Positions 1 through 12,117 of a stretch of DNA of 64,000 nucleotides are shown in pieces; position 1 is the first letter of the stretch; every line of letters begins with the position of its first letter. Under the pieces are notes generated by a model that worked only from the letters and a program-made list of their open reading frames with translations, did not search any database and was not told where the DNA came from. The DNA comes from Aldrovandia affinis (Eukaryota; Chordata; Actinopteri; Notacanthiformes; Halosauridae). The stretch spans positions 3,247,001-3,311,000 of the forward strand of contig JAINUG010000018.1 in assembly GCA_029706075.1 (NCBI GenBank), in the 5' to 3' direction. Both the position numbers and the translations under genes were made by a program.

Positions 1-3000
1 CTTCCATTTACAGATGAAAGTACTCGTCCCCAAATGAAGTTAGACTTTATAAAGCAAGTTGTTGGCTTTTGGGGGGCGTGGGAAATAATGATTGCGCCCC
101 AAAATTAAATTAGGCCCACAGTCAGGGCAAGTATACCCGTAAGTAGCTTTGAAAGGAACAGGAGGTCAAACGGCTGTTCCGGATCGCTAATACTTTTAAT
201 TTTCATTAATTTAGTTAATGACCCCATAACACCTCTTTGAATTATTCAGCAGGGATGGGACGTATTTTACACACGTGGCTATCTGCTTGGGTAGATTAAG
301 ATTCGGATATTACTTGATCAGACATTTCGGCATGTGGAAAAGGTCCATATTCATAATCAAATATTTCGCTTAATAATATTAGATTTCATTGGCACCTTCA
401 TAGAAACATAATTTAGGCATATTGGCTGCAATAAACTTAAAACGGCTGAGGTAAAACGTTAAAGAGCGGTGGTGTATATGGCATCCTGTGTGCTTTAATG
501 TAACATTAGGCTATATGCCATTATAGACTGGACAAAATATAGATATGTATGCCAATATCCATATAAACCTTACAAATTACATCACAGTTATTATCACGAA
601 ATAATGAAACTCGTACATTGTTGCCTATTTAATGTCGTAGCCTAAACCATGGCTAGATTATGCAGAAATGGGCCAGAAGCTGCATAGGATACTAAACAAT
701 AGCAATAATACATATATAGGCTACATATATAGTAGGCTACATATATAATACACATATGGGCTACATCTGTAGAAGTATAGAGCCTATGTTCGGAGGAGGA
801 TATTTAGTTTTGGACATTAAAGTAGCCTACAGTACTTTTAAATCTACCGAAATGTCATGCTAGTGAAATCCTCTCACACAGGTACATCACACACATTCGA
901 GAAATAATTGCTCGAAGTTTGATAGACAAGTTGAGTAAGCGATATTGTCCACACGGGCTTTGCATTTTCATTATCCCCTGCTTTGCTGGTGTTATTGGGT
1001 CCCTATGAAATATTTAGATACACCAGTATATGCTTTTAGAATAAAATGAAAACAGTAGGCTCATGCAATTCAGTCAGTCTTGTTTTGCGTTAAAGATTAA
1101 AAGCGCCTGTCACTTTTCCGACGGATAGAAGCCTCTGTGGCCATTTAACGTGCAGAAATAAACAAGCAATAAACTAGAGTATATAAATGGGAGAGCCTTG
1201 CATTTTATGCACTTAGTGAATTTCCTGATTTAGGTTGGCTAGGCTAATTAAGTAAAATTTCTATGGCCATTATGATAGATAAACGGATCACCTGAAAATG
1301 CATACAATTTCCGGAAAAGTAGCCTAGTGGACAGAAATACAGGTTAAAAAACAAAATAATTAAAAAACACTTACTTGTTTGTTTTAGTCTATTCATTGCA
1401 TGACAAATGGTGACAGGCAACCACGTTAAGATACGTTAAGTAGCACAAGGTAAATAAATGCTGTTGTTAAATTGTTGCAATTTGCAAATATAACATTGTA
1501 AACAAGCAAAGGAAGACAATCTGGAGAGTTTGAAACTGAACTGTGCTTTAGTCGCTTTCTTGTAGTAGCCTACTCCAGTTAAAATCAGTTGACGTTTCAC
1601 TGAACTGTAGCTTTCACTGAATTAAATAATTTAATTATAGGCTATTGACAACCAGAGATACATCACATAAGTTGTCAACGGGTATGAGGAATATAGGCTA
1701 CTCTGGTTTGGTTATACACGTATCAACACATACATTCTAATATACTTTTCTTTATATAGGCTATATATACAGTATATATATTTTATTTTTTAATTTTTTA
1801 AGTCAGCTCTTTGGGAGTAACCCAACAAAAGGAAATTAAAAATAAAAGACGCCAACAAATAGCATAGTGTTTGTAAAATTCTGACAAATAAATGTATTTG
1901 CATAAAACTTGCAACTATGAAGTTGGTTCATAATGCGAAAAAGAACGAGTTACATTTGTTTTGGCGAAGCCTATCATTAAATGGATCGCATGGAGGAATT
2001 AATTTTGGAATAAATAGGGAATATGAGAAGACTGTAAGTTACGCGTATTAACTTGCATGTATTTCCACTAAAGTGAACCTACAGGGTCGGTTGTTAGTTA
2101 GGCTGCACGTGCAGAATTAAGGACTCAAGATCAGGTTGCCAATTCAGATGCCTCGTTTTTGAAACCCTCTGTTGCATTGTTTACTCTAGTGCAAAAAATG
2201 CACAGTGAGCAGAAATGTTCAGTCAGCAAAATCCAGCGAGACGATATGATTATAAATAGTTTGTATTGTTTATAATGTGCATCCATGCTACTGCAATGTA
2301 CAATATTGTTTGCAATAGGTCGTGGACCAACAAGAGATTTTTTGTTCAGGTTAGAGCAGATGGCTTGATAAGGTTTGCTGATGGTAGCGCTATACAAAGT
2401 TATCTCACGAGTTTCACGTATTAAACATCTCTCTTTTGCATTTAAACAACTCAACACGTTTGACTACAAACTGTTCTGTCTGACATAAAACTTTAAATTC
2501 GTCTGATATTCTCAGGTTTACTCGGTCCACATTCATGATGATTATCATTATTGACAAAGGCTTCAAAGCAGTGTCTCATAACAGAGAACCAGTGCACAAA
2601 TAGTCTGGACACGGATGTATTAACCAAAAAACAAAACAAAAATAATAATAATTTAGACGAATTAACTGCAATGTACTGTACCACAAACAAACAACATGAA
2701 CACAGTAAATGTTGCGTCTCAGTAAAATGGATGATGGCATTTTATAGCGAAACAACTGTTTTTCGTCAGAATGAAAAAAAGTCATCTTGAACTAAATTTG
2801 ACAAACAGTAGGTCAGCTATACATAAGGAGTGGTTTTGAAACAATTCAAGCCTGATTGCAAACTTTGAGAAGATGGTTAAAAGGAATACCTGCATGGAGA
2901 CAAACAGCCCTGAACGAGTTTCTGGCTTTCTATTGAGTCAATATCAGGAGCATGACGGTGTAATTTCTCCATAATATAATTTGCCTATCCCTTTAAGCAT

Positions 3001-3373
3001 AATAATTAATGTCTCAGTCCTACAATAACGGTCACTGTGCCTATTCACTGGCTCAAGTTGTTTAAATTGTGATGAATATGTGCATTCAAAGCAGGATGAA
3101 AATTGAACACTATATTATAATTATAGGGCCTGTAAAATTCCTGACTTCCTATGTGATTAATAGTTCCCTCCTCCGAGCACTAGGAGGGCGCTATAGTCTC
3201 TTCTTCTCTCTTGATAAACAACTGTCCTATTGCAGTACATTCATTTCTCAATTAATCATCTAATTAATACAAGTGAAGCATCTAAGCATATGGTTTGACT
3301 TCAAAGTAAATGTATGCCAACACTTTATCATTTACTGTAGGGACACACAATGCACAAAATTAAAATGGAGAAA
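1..3373. other. Non-coding, AT-rich unique sequence
   Basis: No convincing exon, RNA gene or transposon is visible. Open frames here are short (at most about 108 codons), lack recognisable motifs and overlap on both strands. The stretch contains several short TAGGCTAC-type words near 700-850 and scattered TA-rich patches, but no ordered tandem array. It may be intergenic or intronic; the sequence alone does not decide. Confidence 0.6.
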
Positions 3374-3375
3374 TA

Positions 3376-3578
3376 CGGTGCCTATAGAAAGTCATCATAC
3401 CCTTTTGAAATAGTCACTTTTTTTGTCTTACAGCCTGAAATGAAAGTACATAAAATCCATCTTTTTCCAGCTTTATTTACACATTTTGCCTTACAACATT
3501 CAAGTGAAAAAAAGGGCACAATTTCTGATAATTAATAAAAAATGAAAAACTAGAATAAAAAAGTGATCAGTCCCCTTA
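3376..3578 (+). repeat. Left terminal inverted repeat of the Tc1 element
   Basis: This arm pairs with 4752-4972 in inverted orientation. Shared blocks include the outer CCTATAGAAAGTCAT, the middle AAGTACATAAAATCCAT and the inner GTGATCAGTCCCCT. Long arms of about 200 bp are typical of Tc1 elements with paired transposase-binding sites in each arm. The two arms carry small indels relative to each other; for example the right arm has an extra 10-15 bp near its outer end. Confidence 0.9.
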
Positions 3579-3745
3579 GAATAACCATTATAAACTTGCT
3601 CAGGTATAACCAATCACCTTCCAGATCACACACCAAGCTAATTAGCCTGACATCAATTGTAGTGGTTTTGATTATTTCACAATAAAATCAGCTGTTCCTT
3701 GAGGATTCCACTCTTAGTAGTGCATGGTAACGCAAATAATTCAGC

Positions 3746-4762
3746 ATGGCTGGAAAGGTGCTTTCAAAAGGACTCTGGGATAAAGTTGTGGATAGGCACA
3801 AGTTAGGAGAAGGATATAAAAAGATTTCAAAGGCTTTAACTATCCCTCTGAGTACCCATTCAGAGTATTATTAAGAAGTGGAAGGCATATGGCACCACCC
3901 ACACCTTGCCAAGATCGGGCCGTCCCTCCAAACTGGATGATTGATCAGGGAAGCTACCAAGAGGCCAATGGCAACCTTGAAGGGGTTACAAGTCTTGAAG
4001 GCAGAGATTGGGTGATCTGTGCATGTGACAACAATCTCACAAGCTTTACACAAAGCTGGCCTGTATGGCAGGGTGGCAAGAAAGAAGCCTTTTCTGAAAA
4101 AGTGTCACACTGAGTCTTGTTTACGTTATGCGAAGAAACACACAGAAGATTCTGATGCCATGTGGCAAAAGGTTATATGGTCAGATGAGACCAAGATTGA
4201 ACTTTTTGGACTGAACTCCAAGCGCTCTGTTTGGCGGAAACCAAACACAGCACACCACCCAAAACACACCATACCTACAGTGAAGCATGGTGGTGGCAGC
4301 ATTATGTTGTGGGGTTTTTTCTCTTCAGCGGGGACTGGGCAATTGGTCAGGATTGAAGGGAAAATGGATGCTGCCAAGTACACCCAAATTCTTGAGGAAA
4401 ACCTGCGGCCCTCTGCTAGACAGCTGAAGATGGGCAGGTGGTTCACCTTCCAGCACGACAACGACCCAAAACACACCGCCAAAAAAACAACACAGTGGCT
4501 AAAGGACAGGAAGGTGAATGTCCTTGAGTGGCCTAGTCAGAGCCCTGACCTAAATCCGATAGAACATCTGTGGATGGACTTGAAGAGTGCAGTCCATCGC
4601 CGCTCACCACGGAATTTGACTGAACTGGAACAGTTCTGCAAGGAAGAATGGGAAAAAATTGCGCAATCTAGGTGCGCAAAGCTGGTAGAGACATATCCAA
4701 ACAGACTGATGGCTGTAATTAAAGCAAAGGTGCCTCTACAAAGTATTAAATCAGGGGACTGA
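3746..4762 (+). pseudogene. Tc1 transposase (DD34E), N-terminal region damaged
   Basis: The product would bind the element's inverted repeats and catalyse cut-and-paste transposition in the nucleus. The likely original start is ATG 3746 (MAGKVLSKGLWDK...), a typical Tc1 N-terminus leading into the paired-type helix-turn-helix. That frame is lost after about 43 codons by a one-base shift near 3858, inside the DNA-binding domain. It is regained before the intact 247-residue frame at 4019-4762. In that frame the catalytic triad is visible: D56 in WSDETKIELF, D147 in QHDNDPKHT and E182 in [11 protein letters not shown]. The last two are 34 residues apart, the DD34E spacing. The catalytic core is therefore well kept and the DNA-binding half is not, so the copy should be unable to transpose itself. 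Confidence 0.92.
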
Positions 4763-4972
4763 TCACTTTTCCAACCCTGTTATTCTAGTTTTTAATTTTG
4801 TATTAATTATCAGAAATTGTGCTGTTTTTTAATCTTGAATGTTGTAAGGCAAAATGTGTAAATAAAGCTGGAAAAATATGGATTTTATGTACTTTCATTT
4901 CAGGCTGTAAGACAAAAAAAGTGACTATTTCAAAAAGGTTGACTATTTTAAAATGACTTTCTATAGGCACTG
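4752..4972 (-). repeat. Right terminal inverted repeat of the Tc1 element
   Basis: This is the inverted partner of 3376-3578. It starts just inside the end of the transposase frame (AGGGGACTGATCAC) and runs to the terminal GGCACTG before the TA target. The frame's stop codon lies within this arm, as in many compact Tc1 elements. Confidence 0.9.
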
Positions 4973-4974
4973 TA

Positions 4975-6100
4975 TATCCATATAACTACACTAACCCATG
5001 AAACAAAGACAAAATAAGAAATGCTGTTTATAATATGGACATACAATTAAAAAATGAGCATGAGAATGTCACTTATTCAGTTCAGTGAAATGGGTGCAAT
5101 ATTTAATATTTTGCTTTTGAAATAAAACATTGTCAATCAGGACCCAAAGTCATTTTTGGATGTGGTCAGGTTTTATTTCATGACAAGAAATTGAATTTGG
5201 GCTGGCCAGGCCTGAATTATAATTTGGCAATTTTTGAAAATGAAATAAAATGCAAGTTCATTCAGAATACATTCATGTGCAGATTGTAATGATGTGACTT
5301 CATCAGCGTTGCACTGCCGGACAATTAGTTGCATGGGAAGACAATTTGCTACAGTTAGTGTTACTGAATGTGTATCAATTTTCTTAGTTTTGACTTATGG
5401 TAGGTAATGCGCTGGATTTAATACAGTGGAAACAGAATTGTAAAAAATGGCCACAAAAGACATTCGCCTTCAGATGTCCTATTCATTTTTACTGGCCCAT
5501 TATTTTCTTATATAATAAAATAAAATAACTTTAACCTGGATAAAATGATTGAGTATTGTGTGATTGCATTTTGCAAATATAGACAATAATGAAGTTCATT
5601 CACAATGAATTTAAAAGGCAGAAAGAGTTTTTACATTTGTTTTTCATTGCACCACTGTTCCAAGGAATTATTGGTACTGATGCCTCTGACAAATTGTAGA
5701 TAGTGTTATGCTGGCTATCTTAGCTGCCATTTCCCTTTGTTTGACAGAGGATGCTGCCAAATTTGTCAAACTTGTTTTCAATTCTGAAATATTTTCAATT
5801 GATTTATCTTGATTGTGGTCCAATGATACATTAAATGTTGTGCAAAACTCAAAAAAAAAAAAAATCTAAAGGATGATGTGTTTATGTTTCTAATGTGATA
5901 CAATCCCATGTTATAAGGTATTTAGGTGTGGGAACAGCTATCACAGTTAAATATTACGTTTCTGAAATAAACATGAAATGAAATACTATGAATATATGAT
6001 ATGTTTCTTTTATTTTGCATAAATTAACATCATGTTACAGTATGCATTATTACTCCAGGTGTAATGTGTAAAATCTTGTATTGAATATTGTACCAAAATT
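4975..6100. other. Non-coding AT-rich spacer
   Basis: This stretch between the Tc1 element and the SINE has no gene-like frame and no repeat that I recognise. It has an A-run near 5850 and otherwise ordinary AT-rich composition. Confidence 0.6.
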
Positions 6101-6102
6101 AT

Positions 6103-6472
6103 TGTGACCCCCGGGTAGTGCAACTGGTAAAGGCACTTTCCTGGAGTCCATGTTGCCCACTGTGGCCGGGGTGTGATCCCATCCATTTAGCTGGGAGTCC
6201 CACTAGGGGCGGCGATTGGCTGTCTGCTCCAGGGGGAAGGGGGAGGGAAGCCGGCACAAGCTTGCCGCATACACTGAAAGCTTCCTGCGTGTATCCGAAT
6301 CACGGTCGATGGCTTGGCGGGAAGAAAGGCAGTTTGCTCGCCCTAGTCACTGCTGGTCCCAGGGTGGCAGCTGGTTCTGTAGCTGCAGGCACCGGGCTTG
6401 TGGGAAGGGAATTGTACCATCTATTGAATCAATTGCTTCCAAATTAGGGGAAAAACTGGAAAAAAATTCATA
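6103..6472 (+). mobile_element. tRNA-derived SINE, family 1
   Basis: The head reads like a tRNA promoter: an A-box-like GGGTAGTGCAACTGGTAAAGG near 6113 and a degenerate B-box-like GGGTGTGATCCCATCC near 6168. A body block, GGGGCGGCGATTGGCTGTCT followed by CAGGGGGAAGG, recurs in the SINE at 37 kb. The 3' end (CCAAATTAGGGGAAAAACTGG plus A-run) also matches that copy and, in reverse, the copies at 38.4 and 46.9 kb. The frames crossing it are by-products of its high GC content. The exact named family is not identified. Confidence 0.75.
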
Positions 6473-6474
6473 AA

Positions 6475-9400
6475 TAAGCATAATATGCAAAACTAATGTT
6501 GGGATCTTAGTATAGCCAATGGAGATGAAGGAATATACAGTATGTGATCAGATTAATTTTTCTGTATACGTTTCATCCTATATCAGTACTGGACAATTCA
6601 CCATTTAGAGAATTCCACATTTTCTCATTTTCTGCAAGGATTTTAGTCCTGCAAGGATTTTAGTATATAAATTATTATAAGAGTCCCTAACAGGAGACAA
6701 ATCATAATGTATTGCATTAAAGTTCAAGATGGGTGATCTGACTGTTCAATTAGCAATATACAGGGAAATCAGACACAGCATATGACTTATAAGCACATTG
6801 GAATTCATATTTTATTATAAACTCACGATGTTTAAATGTTGAAATGGATACAGAAATATTTTAAATTGGAATACGCTCACTCTAAATTAATCTCACGCAA
6901 GGCAGTTACATTTCAAATCAAATTACATTTCAAATTTCATTATTTCATTCATTGTGCATCATATTTTTTTTCAACTAGGGTCAGCCTGAAATCAGTGACT
7001 GCCTCAAAATATAAGGGCCACAATTTGGGACCAAAAGCAAGAGTTCTACATGTAGGACCTAGTTATGCAGCCAGTATCTTAACTTTGATTCGGTGAGGTC
7101 TGGTCAGGTTAATCTCACCTGTAGAACATAGCTCTTTTAGACACTCTTGCTGCTCAAACGGCATGCAATGTTTCCTGAAGCATTGGAGCCACTGAGCCAC
7201 TGCTACCTGCTGAATTAGCATACAGACCAGTCCCTGTGATTCACTCAGTCACAATAACCATGTCACAAGTGCTCAACAGATGGTGATGCCCCCATTGCAG
7301 AACAAATGGAAAGAAGTAATCTACCCAGTCATGTAACAATTCAGTTCAGTTAGGTAATTAAGGACTCAATTTGAGTGAAAAAAACTGATTTGCAATAAGA
7401 AGTGTGGAGCAATTTGCTACAGCCCACAGTAACAACTCAGACCTGAACCCGGGGCATGTCTAGAGGCTTTTGTTCCATCCAGGCTGTTAACTAATCACGC
7501 AATTACGCTCTTATATCAATTAAGCCTCCCCTGAGGCCCAAGCATACTTTACAGTTCTGTATGAGCACTGAGTATGGTTTACCAATCTTTTAACAGCCAT
7601 TTGGTTTTGGCCAAGAAAAATCCATCAGTTCTTATTTAACATACTCTTAGAGAGCAATGGAAGTAAAAATGTATTTATTGTTAAAAAAAACATTAAAAAG
7701 CCAATACATTTAGGCTATAAGCCTTAATCAGAGCAATTCTAAGAAAGAAATCGTATTATGACATTGGCAGATAGGAATATAGTTCATGATGCAAATTATT
7801 GCATATTGTTTACTCCAGGCCCATGTAACTATGCCTGTCTTAGACAATGTCTCTATTAGGATAGACTGACAGAGCTCATAGTTAGGTTAGAGCTCAGAGC
7901 TATTTTCTTCCCTCAGCAACGTCTAAAAGGCTTAACATGTTGCAGTTCACTATACATGCATAATTTATAGATGTGGTCAGCGCATTCACACTGCACTTAG
8001 TTAACTAGCTTCAAGTGTTCCTCAAACATCTGGTCAGAAATGGAAACACCGATATATATTCCTGAAAAATACGAATTTGTGAGCAGATGTCATGTTTACA
8101 CAGTTTTTTGGAATAAAATAATGCTCTTGGTTTTCCGTTGATAAACTTAATATTAGTATGTATCAACTCTCAGAACACTCATCCTTTGCTAGTAATGGTT
8201 GGTGTTCTTATTGCAGAGCAGTTATGTTATCAGTTCAGAACTACAAGGAATAAACGGAGTTAGGAAATGGGAAATAAGAACAGTGGTGGATTTACATCAA
8301 ACTTGATCTGAACTGAAGACACACTCTGCACTGGTGAGTTCACTTGCTTTTGTACATCCCAATACTGGCAACACTGATATCTATCCTGTCTTCTGATCAT
8401 TACACCATTAGTTTTAGCCACATGTTGTGTTTTAATACACATCATTTCATTCAGATATATTATTTGTCAAAATGTGCATTTATTTGTAATAACAGCTCTG
8501 TCTTGACTTTAGTCATACCACAATGTGGTTTGCCCTTTTCATTGCATAGAAAATCCTTTAATATCAGTTCTTACAATTAATGCTTATATTTAATGCGATA
8601 TTATATCGAATTGAAAAAATAAGTATAGCAAAACAGTGTTTACAGTAGGCTTACTTTTCAAAAAGTAATTACTGACATATTCAGTTAGGACTATTATATG
8701 ATCAACTATTCTATGATTGGATTAAATCAGGTTGGTGCATGGGGAATATTTATCAGAGAAGGATTCAGTTTTGATTGTGAAACTTTTACTTGCGTTCTCT
8801 ATAGAATGCTTACCAATCCCAGCCACTCTCAACCATAACTTGGAGTGCTAGAGCTTGGGCTCAGGTACTATATATAATATAACTCAAAGAATTGGGGGGT
8901 GATATAAAATAAGAGATTAATAACCATTCATGTCTGAATTTATGCAAAGAAATACAGGCCATAATTGTTCATTTTGATTGGAAATAGTTAAGTCATTACA
9001 TGATTTCGTCAAGACAAGAGAACAAAACACAGTATAGCTCTGATGTGCTATGCATGAATTTCCAAATTGTGCTTTGACCAATTAACAATTAACCTCCAAC
9101 TAGAGCAGCCATATTCCTATCTGAAGAAGAATAAAAGGACAACTCAGTCCTATAATCAGAGTGGCTCAGGGCTTAATGTTCCCATATTATTGAAAGGCCT
9201 GAGAGTTTTCTAGGTGCAAATGCATGTCATGTTCATAACTGCCAAAGGTATTCTGGCTTTACTAGTCTGTGTTTTTTTCAATGGCAAAAATCCAAATGCA
9301 CAAAAAGCAACTACATGTTAAATAGATATTAAAATTGTATAGTTTTAATACTTTCAGGTAAAAATATTCAAATTCATCCTTGTTTCTTTTTCCATGATTG

Positions 9401-9640
9401 AAGGAACTTGTGATTGAATTTCCACATGCTGCCTGCGCCTGCTGTGACCGCTCCATCCACTGGGATATTAACATGGCTCTTTCATTAGAAAGCAGCCCAT
9501 TTACTGGTTTATGGGTAAAATAAGATGCAGAATGAGACAATAAAGTGCATTTGTGTTCAGTAGGTGCATTATGAATAAATAATTATAAGTGCCTGGACTA
9601 CATCTTCAAGCTAATCATGGCCCAACACACTCCCATTGTA

Positions 9641-9642
<2 letters not shown>
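6475..9642. other. Non-coding sequence, nothing recognised
   Basis: I see no gene-like frame, RNA gene or clear repeat over these 3 kb. Short AT-rich frames up to about 90 codons lack family motifs. A run of A near 7681 and general AT-richness are the only compositional features. Confidence 0.55.

Positions 9643-9689
<47 letters not shown>
9643..9689. repeat. (TA)n microsatellite
   Basis: This is an uninterrupted alternating TA tract of about 23 units, flanked on each side by a CTGTA/CAGTA word. It can form a cruciform and is expected to be length-polymorphic. It also explains the isoleucine-tyrosine repeat in minus-strand frames crossing it. Confidence 0.97.
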
Positions 9690-9692
<3 letters not shown>

Positions 9693-11519
9693 TATATCTG
9701 TGTATGAATAATCCAGTAGGTAAAAAATGTGAGGCGCATCCATCTCTCAGTATGAAAAAAATAGAATAGGACGGCATTATGAGTTTGTGGTTCATACATG
9801 CTTTTTTTCTGGACAAAGGCAGGCAGATACTGGTTCAAAGCACAGGACAAGGCATTCAGCCTGGAGATGGCAGGGTTTTTGAATGTAGGTTACAGCTGAA
9901 TCTGACTGTCGCTGGGTAATCCCTGGGGGGTGGAGGAGGTTGGTTGGGGGGGGAGGGGGCACGCTATCGGCCACACACCGCTGGGGTTGGGTGGGTCGAT
10001 AGCGTCTGGGGAGTCCCAGACACTGTCAGTAGAGGGCCACCTGGAGCCCATAGGGGTGATGTGTCAACCCCCCACCCTCCGTATGGTGACAGAGGGGCAG
10101 ATTGACAGGGCGCGGTGTCAGGCATGAGTACATGCAGTCTCTTCCTCACACTGATCGTCTGGGGCTGAGAGGTAATCGGACACATATGGACACTTAGTTT
10201 AAATGAGCACAATCTTCCCACTCGTATTACACAGAGGGACAGGTTTCAATGCATTCTGATCCGAATTGAGATTTACAACCCCTGATTTTAAGAATATTTT
10301 AAAACAGGTTATTAAAAAATTAGCAATTTGATTAGCCTTATCCAATACCACTTCAGAGGTTATATTTGACATTTTATCCTTTCTTAAAAATAGATATTTT
10401 CCTGAAACAATTAAAGAAAAGGACCATGCTCAAGAGTACAAGAGCTTCTGGTAAAGGCTTCTGGTTGAAGATCCAGTTGTCTTTACTTTTTCTATCCACA
10501 CTGCTACCTTGGCCTAAGCCTAATTTCTCACAATATTAGTTCAATCTGAACAACAGTAGAGTAGAGTCCTATATATGTGAAGAGCTGGCGAGTGATAGTC
10601 AGGTGACATGGTAACATACGTTAACATATTCCCAAGCAGGCTCTTCAGTTCAGGACTCTTCTTGGATGTACAAGCGACACGCTCTCTTGAGAAGTGAGTC
10701 TTAAAGAATGATTCAAATACACTTAATACATTTAAATCCATGGGGAAAAGATTACTTCAGCAGCCCCATTCTTTGCTCTTTCCACCCGAATAAGCACATT
10801 TTAATTTATTTAAAACAGTGCCGTTGATGTTTAAATCAGCATACGTTATATTAAAACAACCATCACCCCTACTTTTCCTAATGATAAAGATAGGTGAGTG
10901 TTTTCCCTTTGCAATAGAATTGACCAAAGAATATTTATAACACTACAGGAAAACACGTTTGCTTCGCTTGGCTTTTATAATTCCTCTTTAAAATGTGCAT
11001 ATTGCCAGCGGGCATTGTCCCCGACTCCACCGTGCTTTGAGATAACATGAGACCGTTTCTGTTGCCACTACCATGAATCCACGTGTAATTGCATCTGTCT
11101 TAGCTTTGTGCAATTTCCCAGCACTGGCAGGTCTGGCCTAAATCTGCCAATCCTCTCGACTAATGCAAAAAAAGTGTTTACTAGACTATTATGTCCACTT
11201 TCATTCAGTCTCCTTTTCTGTCATGATTCAGAAAAACATTTTTTTTTTTATCTTAAAACTTCAAAGGGTGTGAGAAAATTGACACACCAAAACAATTTTT
11301 AGTTACCTGTTCTGAAGATGATGAATATATTGCTCAGATACACAATTTCTATGCTCTAAAATCTAAAAAGTGAGATTTCAAAACTATAAATGCTGTCATG
11401 GTTGACCAATTTTGGACTTGCTGTATTAACGAGAATGTAGGGTGTATGCAAGTAGTACCTACAATACACATGACATAAACATATAAAATTACCATGGAAG
11501 CACTGCTCTGATATTAAAC
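9690..11519. other. Non-coding sequence with a GC-rich island at about 9.9-10.2 kb
   Basis: Most of this stretch is ordinary AT-rich DNA. At 9915-10130 it becomes clearly GC-rich with runs of G at 9923-9959. Both strands are open there for 65-85 codons, but neither translation shows a family motif and no splice-bounded exon is evident. The block may be an unrecognised old repeat or a conserved non-coding element. I do not call a gene. Confidence 0.5.
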
Positions 11520-11523
11520 ATAC
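11520..11523. repeat. Target-site duplication ATAC, left copy
   Basis: ATAC immediately precedes the TG that opens the 5' LTR at 11524, and ATAC recurs at 14511-14514 immediately after the CA that closes the 3' LTR. A 4-bp duplication is within the range seen for Ty3/Gypsy-type integration. Its exact preservation supports a recent, single insertion event. Confidence 0.8.
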
Positions 11524-11674
11524 TGTGGCAGCCCGAAGGGTTGCCCCAGAAAATGGCTGCCTGGCCTCCAACACATGGCAGCCATTTTCACTACATTTCC
11601 CAGCATGCCACCGCAACACCTGAACGAAGTCAGGCAATGGGAGCTAACGACCAGCTGAAGGCCATTGCAAGGCC

Positions 11675-11682
11675 TATTTAAA
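11675..11682 (+). promoter_or_regulatory. TATA-like box in 5' LTR
   Basis: TATTTAAA lies about 150 bp into the LTR in the position expected for the U3 promoter. The same word is present at 14092-14099 in the 3' LTR. It would drive transcription of the internal frame. Confidence 0.6.
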
Positions 11683-11993
11683 GGTCTCGCTCCCAGAACC
11701 TATTGAGAGGAGTAGGAACGTCAGTGGGAAGGAGTGCTGTGTGTTTTGTAGAGAGAGAGAGAGAAACCTGTGGAAGTCGTTGACCAGCCAGGATTTGTAA
11801 AGAGAGTGTTGGAGTGTGTTTTTGTGTGTCTTTGTGTGTCTTTGGAAATTGGATTGTTTTGGACTACGGACTGGATTGCGGACTACGAACTGGATTTTGG
11901 ACTTGGAACGGACTTTGACAAACGAGATAAGGATTGTGGACTTTGTTTGTATTCCCCTGAAGACCCCACCCTTTGTTTTGTGTTTGTTAGTTT

Positions 11994-11999
11994 AATAAA
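11994..11999 (+). terminator. Polyadenylation signal AATAAA in LTR
   Basis: AATAAA is followed within about 60 bp by GT-rich sequence. The equivalent AATAAA in the 3' LTR is at 14407-14412 and would end the element's transcript. Confidence 0.6.
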
Positions 12000-12099
12000 T
12001 TGTCATTTTTGCTTATTACTGCCTCCTCCGTATTCTTGCACTTGCCTACGCCCTCTGCAAGGTCCGTGAGTGTCGCCCAACCCCTGGGGACACCACATA

Positions 12100-12117
12100 T
12101 GGTGGAGAATGCGGGCA
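12100..12117 (+). promoter_or_regulatory. Primer-binding site complementary to tRNA-Ala
   Basis: TGGTGGAGAATGCGGGCA begins 2 bp after the 5' LTR. It is the reverse complement of the 3' end of the vertebrate tRNA-Ala(AGC) acceptor arm plus CCA as I recall that sequence, over 18 bases. This is the normal size and place for minus-strand priming. A decayed version of the same site (TGGTGGATAATG...) follows the minus-strand LTR at 19.72 kb, so more than one element here used the same primer type. Confidence 0.8.

Larger units (their letters stand above)
3376..4972 (+). mobile_element. Tc1/mariner DNA transposon with long inverted repeats, near full length
   Basis: The element begins CGGTGCCTATAGAAAG and ends CTTTCTATAGGCACTG, so the two ends are inverted copies. 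It is flanked by TA dinucleotides at 3374-3375 and 4973-4974, the usual Tc1 target duplication. The inverted arms are long, about 200 bp each (roughly 3376-3578 and 4752-4972), and include the shared CTTACAGCCTGAAATGAAAG word. Between them lies a Tc1-type transposase on the plus strand. The 1.6 kb length is normal for the superfamily. Differences between the two arms and frame damage in the transposase argue for an old, inactive copy. Confidence 0.95.
11524..12097 (+). repeat. 5' LTR
   Basis: 574 bp, nearly identical to 13941-14510. It contains a TATA-like TATTTAAA at 11675-11682, a GA-rich microsatellite near 11751-11764 and the polyadenylation signal AATAAA at 11994-11999. This gives a plausible U3-R-U5 order: promoter in the first third, poly(A) signal about 100 bp from the end. 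The region downstream of the TATA box is rich in TTGGACT-type repeats. Confidence 0.95.

Noticed and set aside
6088-6473. 119- and 85-codon frames rich in Gly, Arg and Ser
   Set aside because: They lie entirely within a GC-rich SINE.
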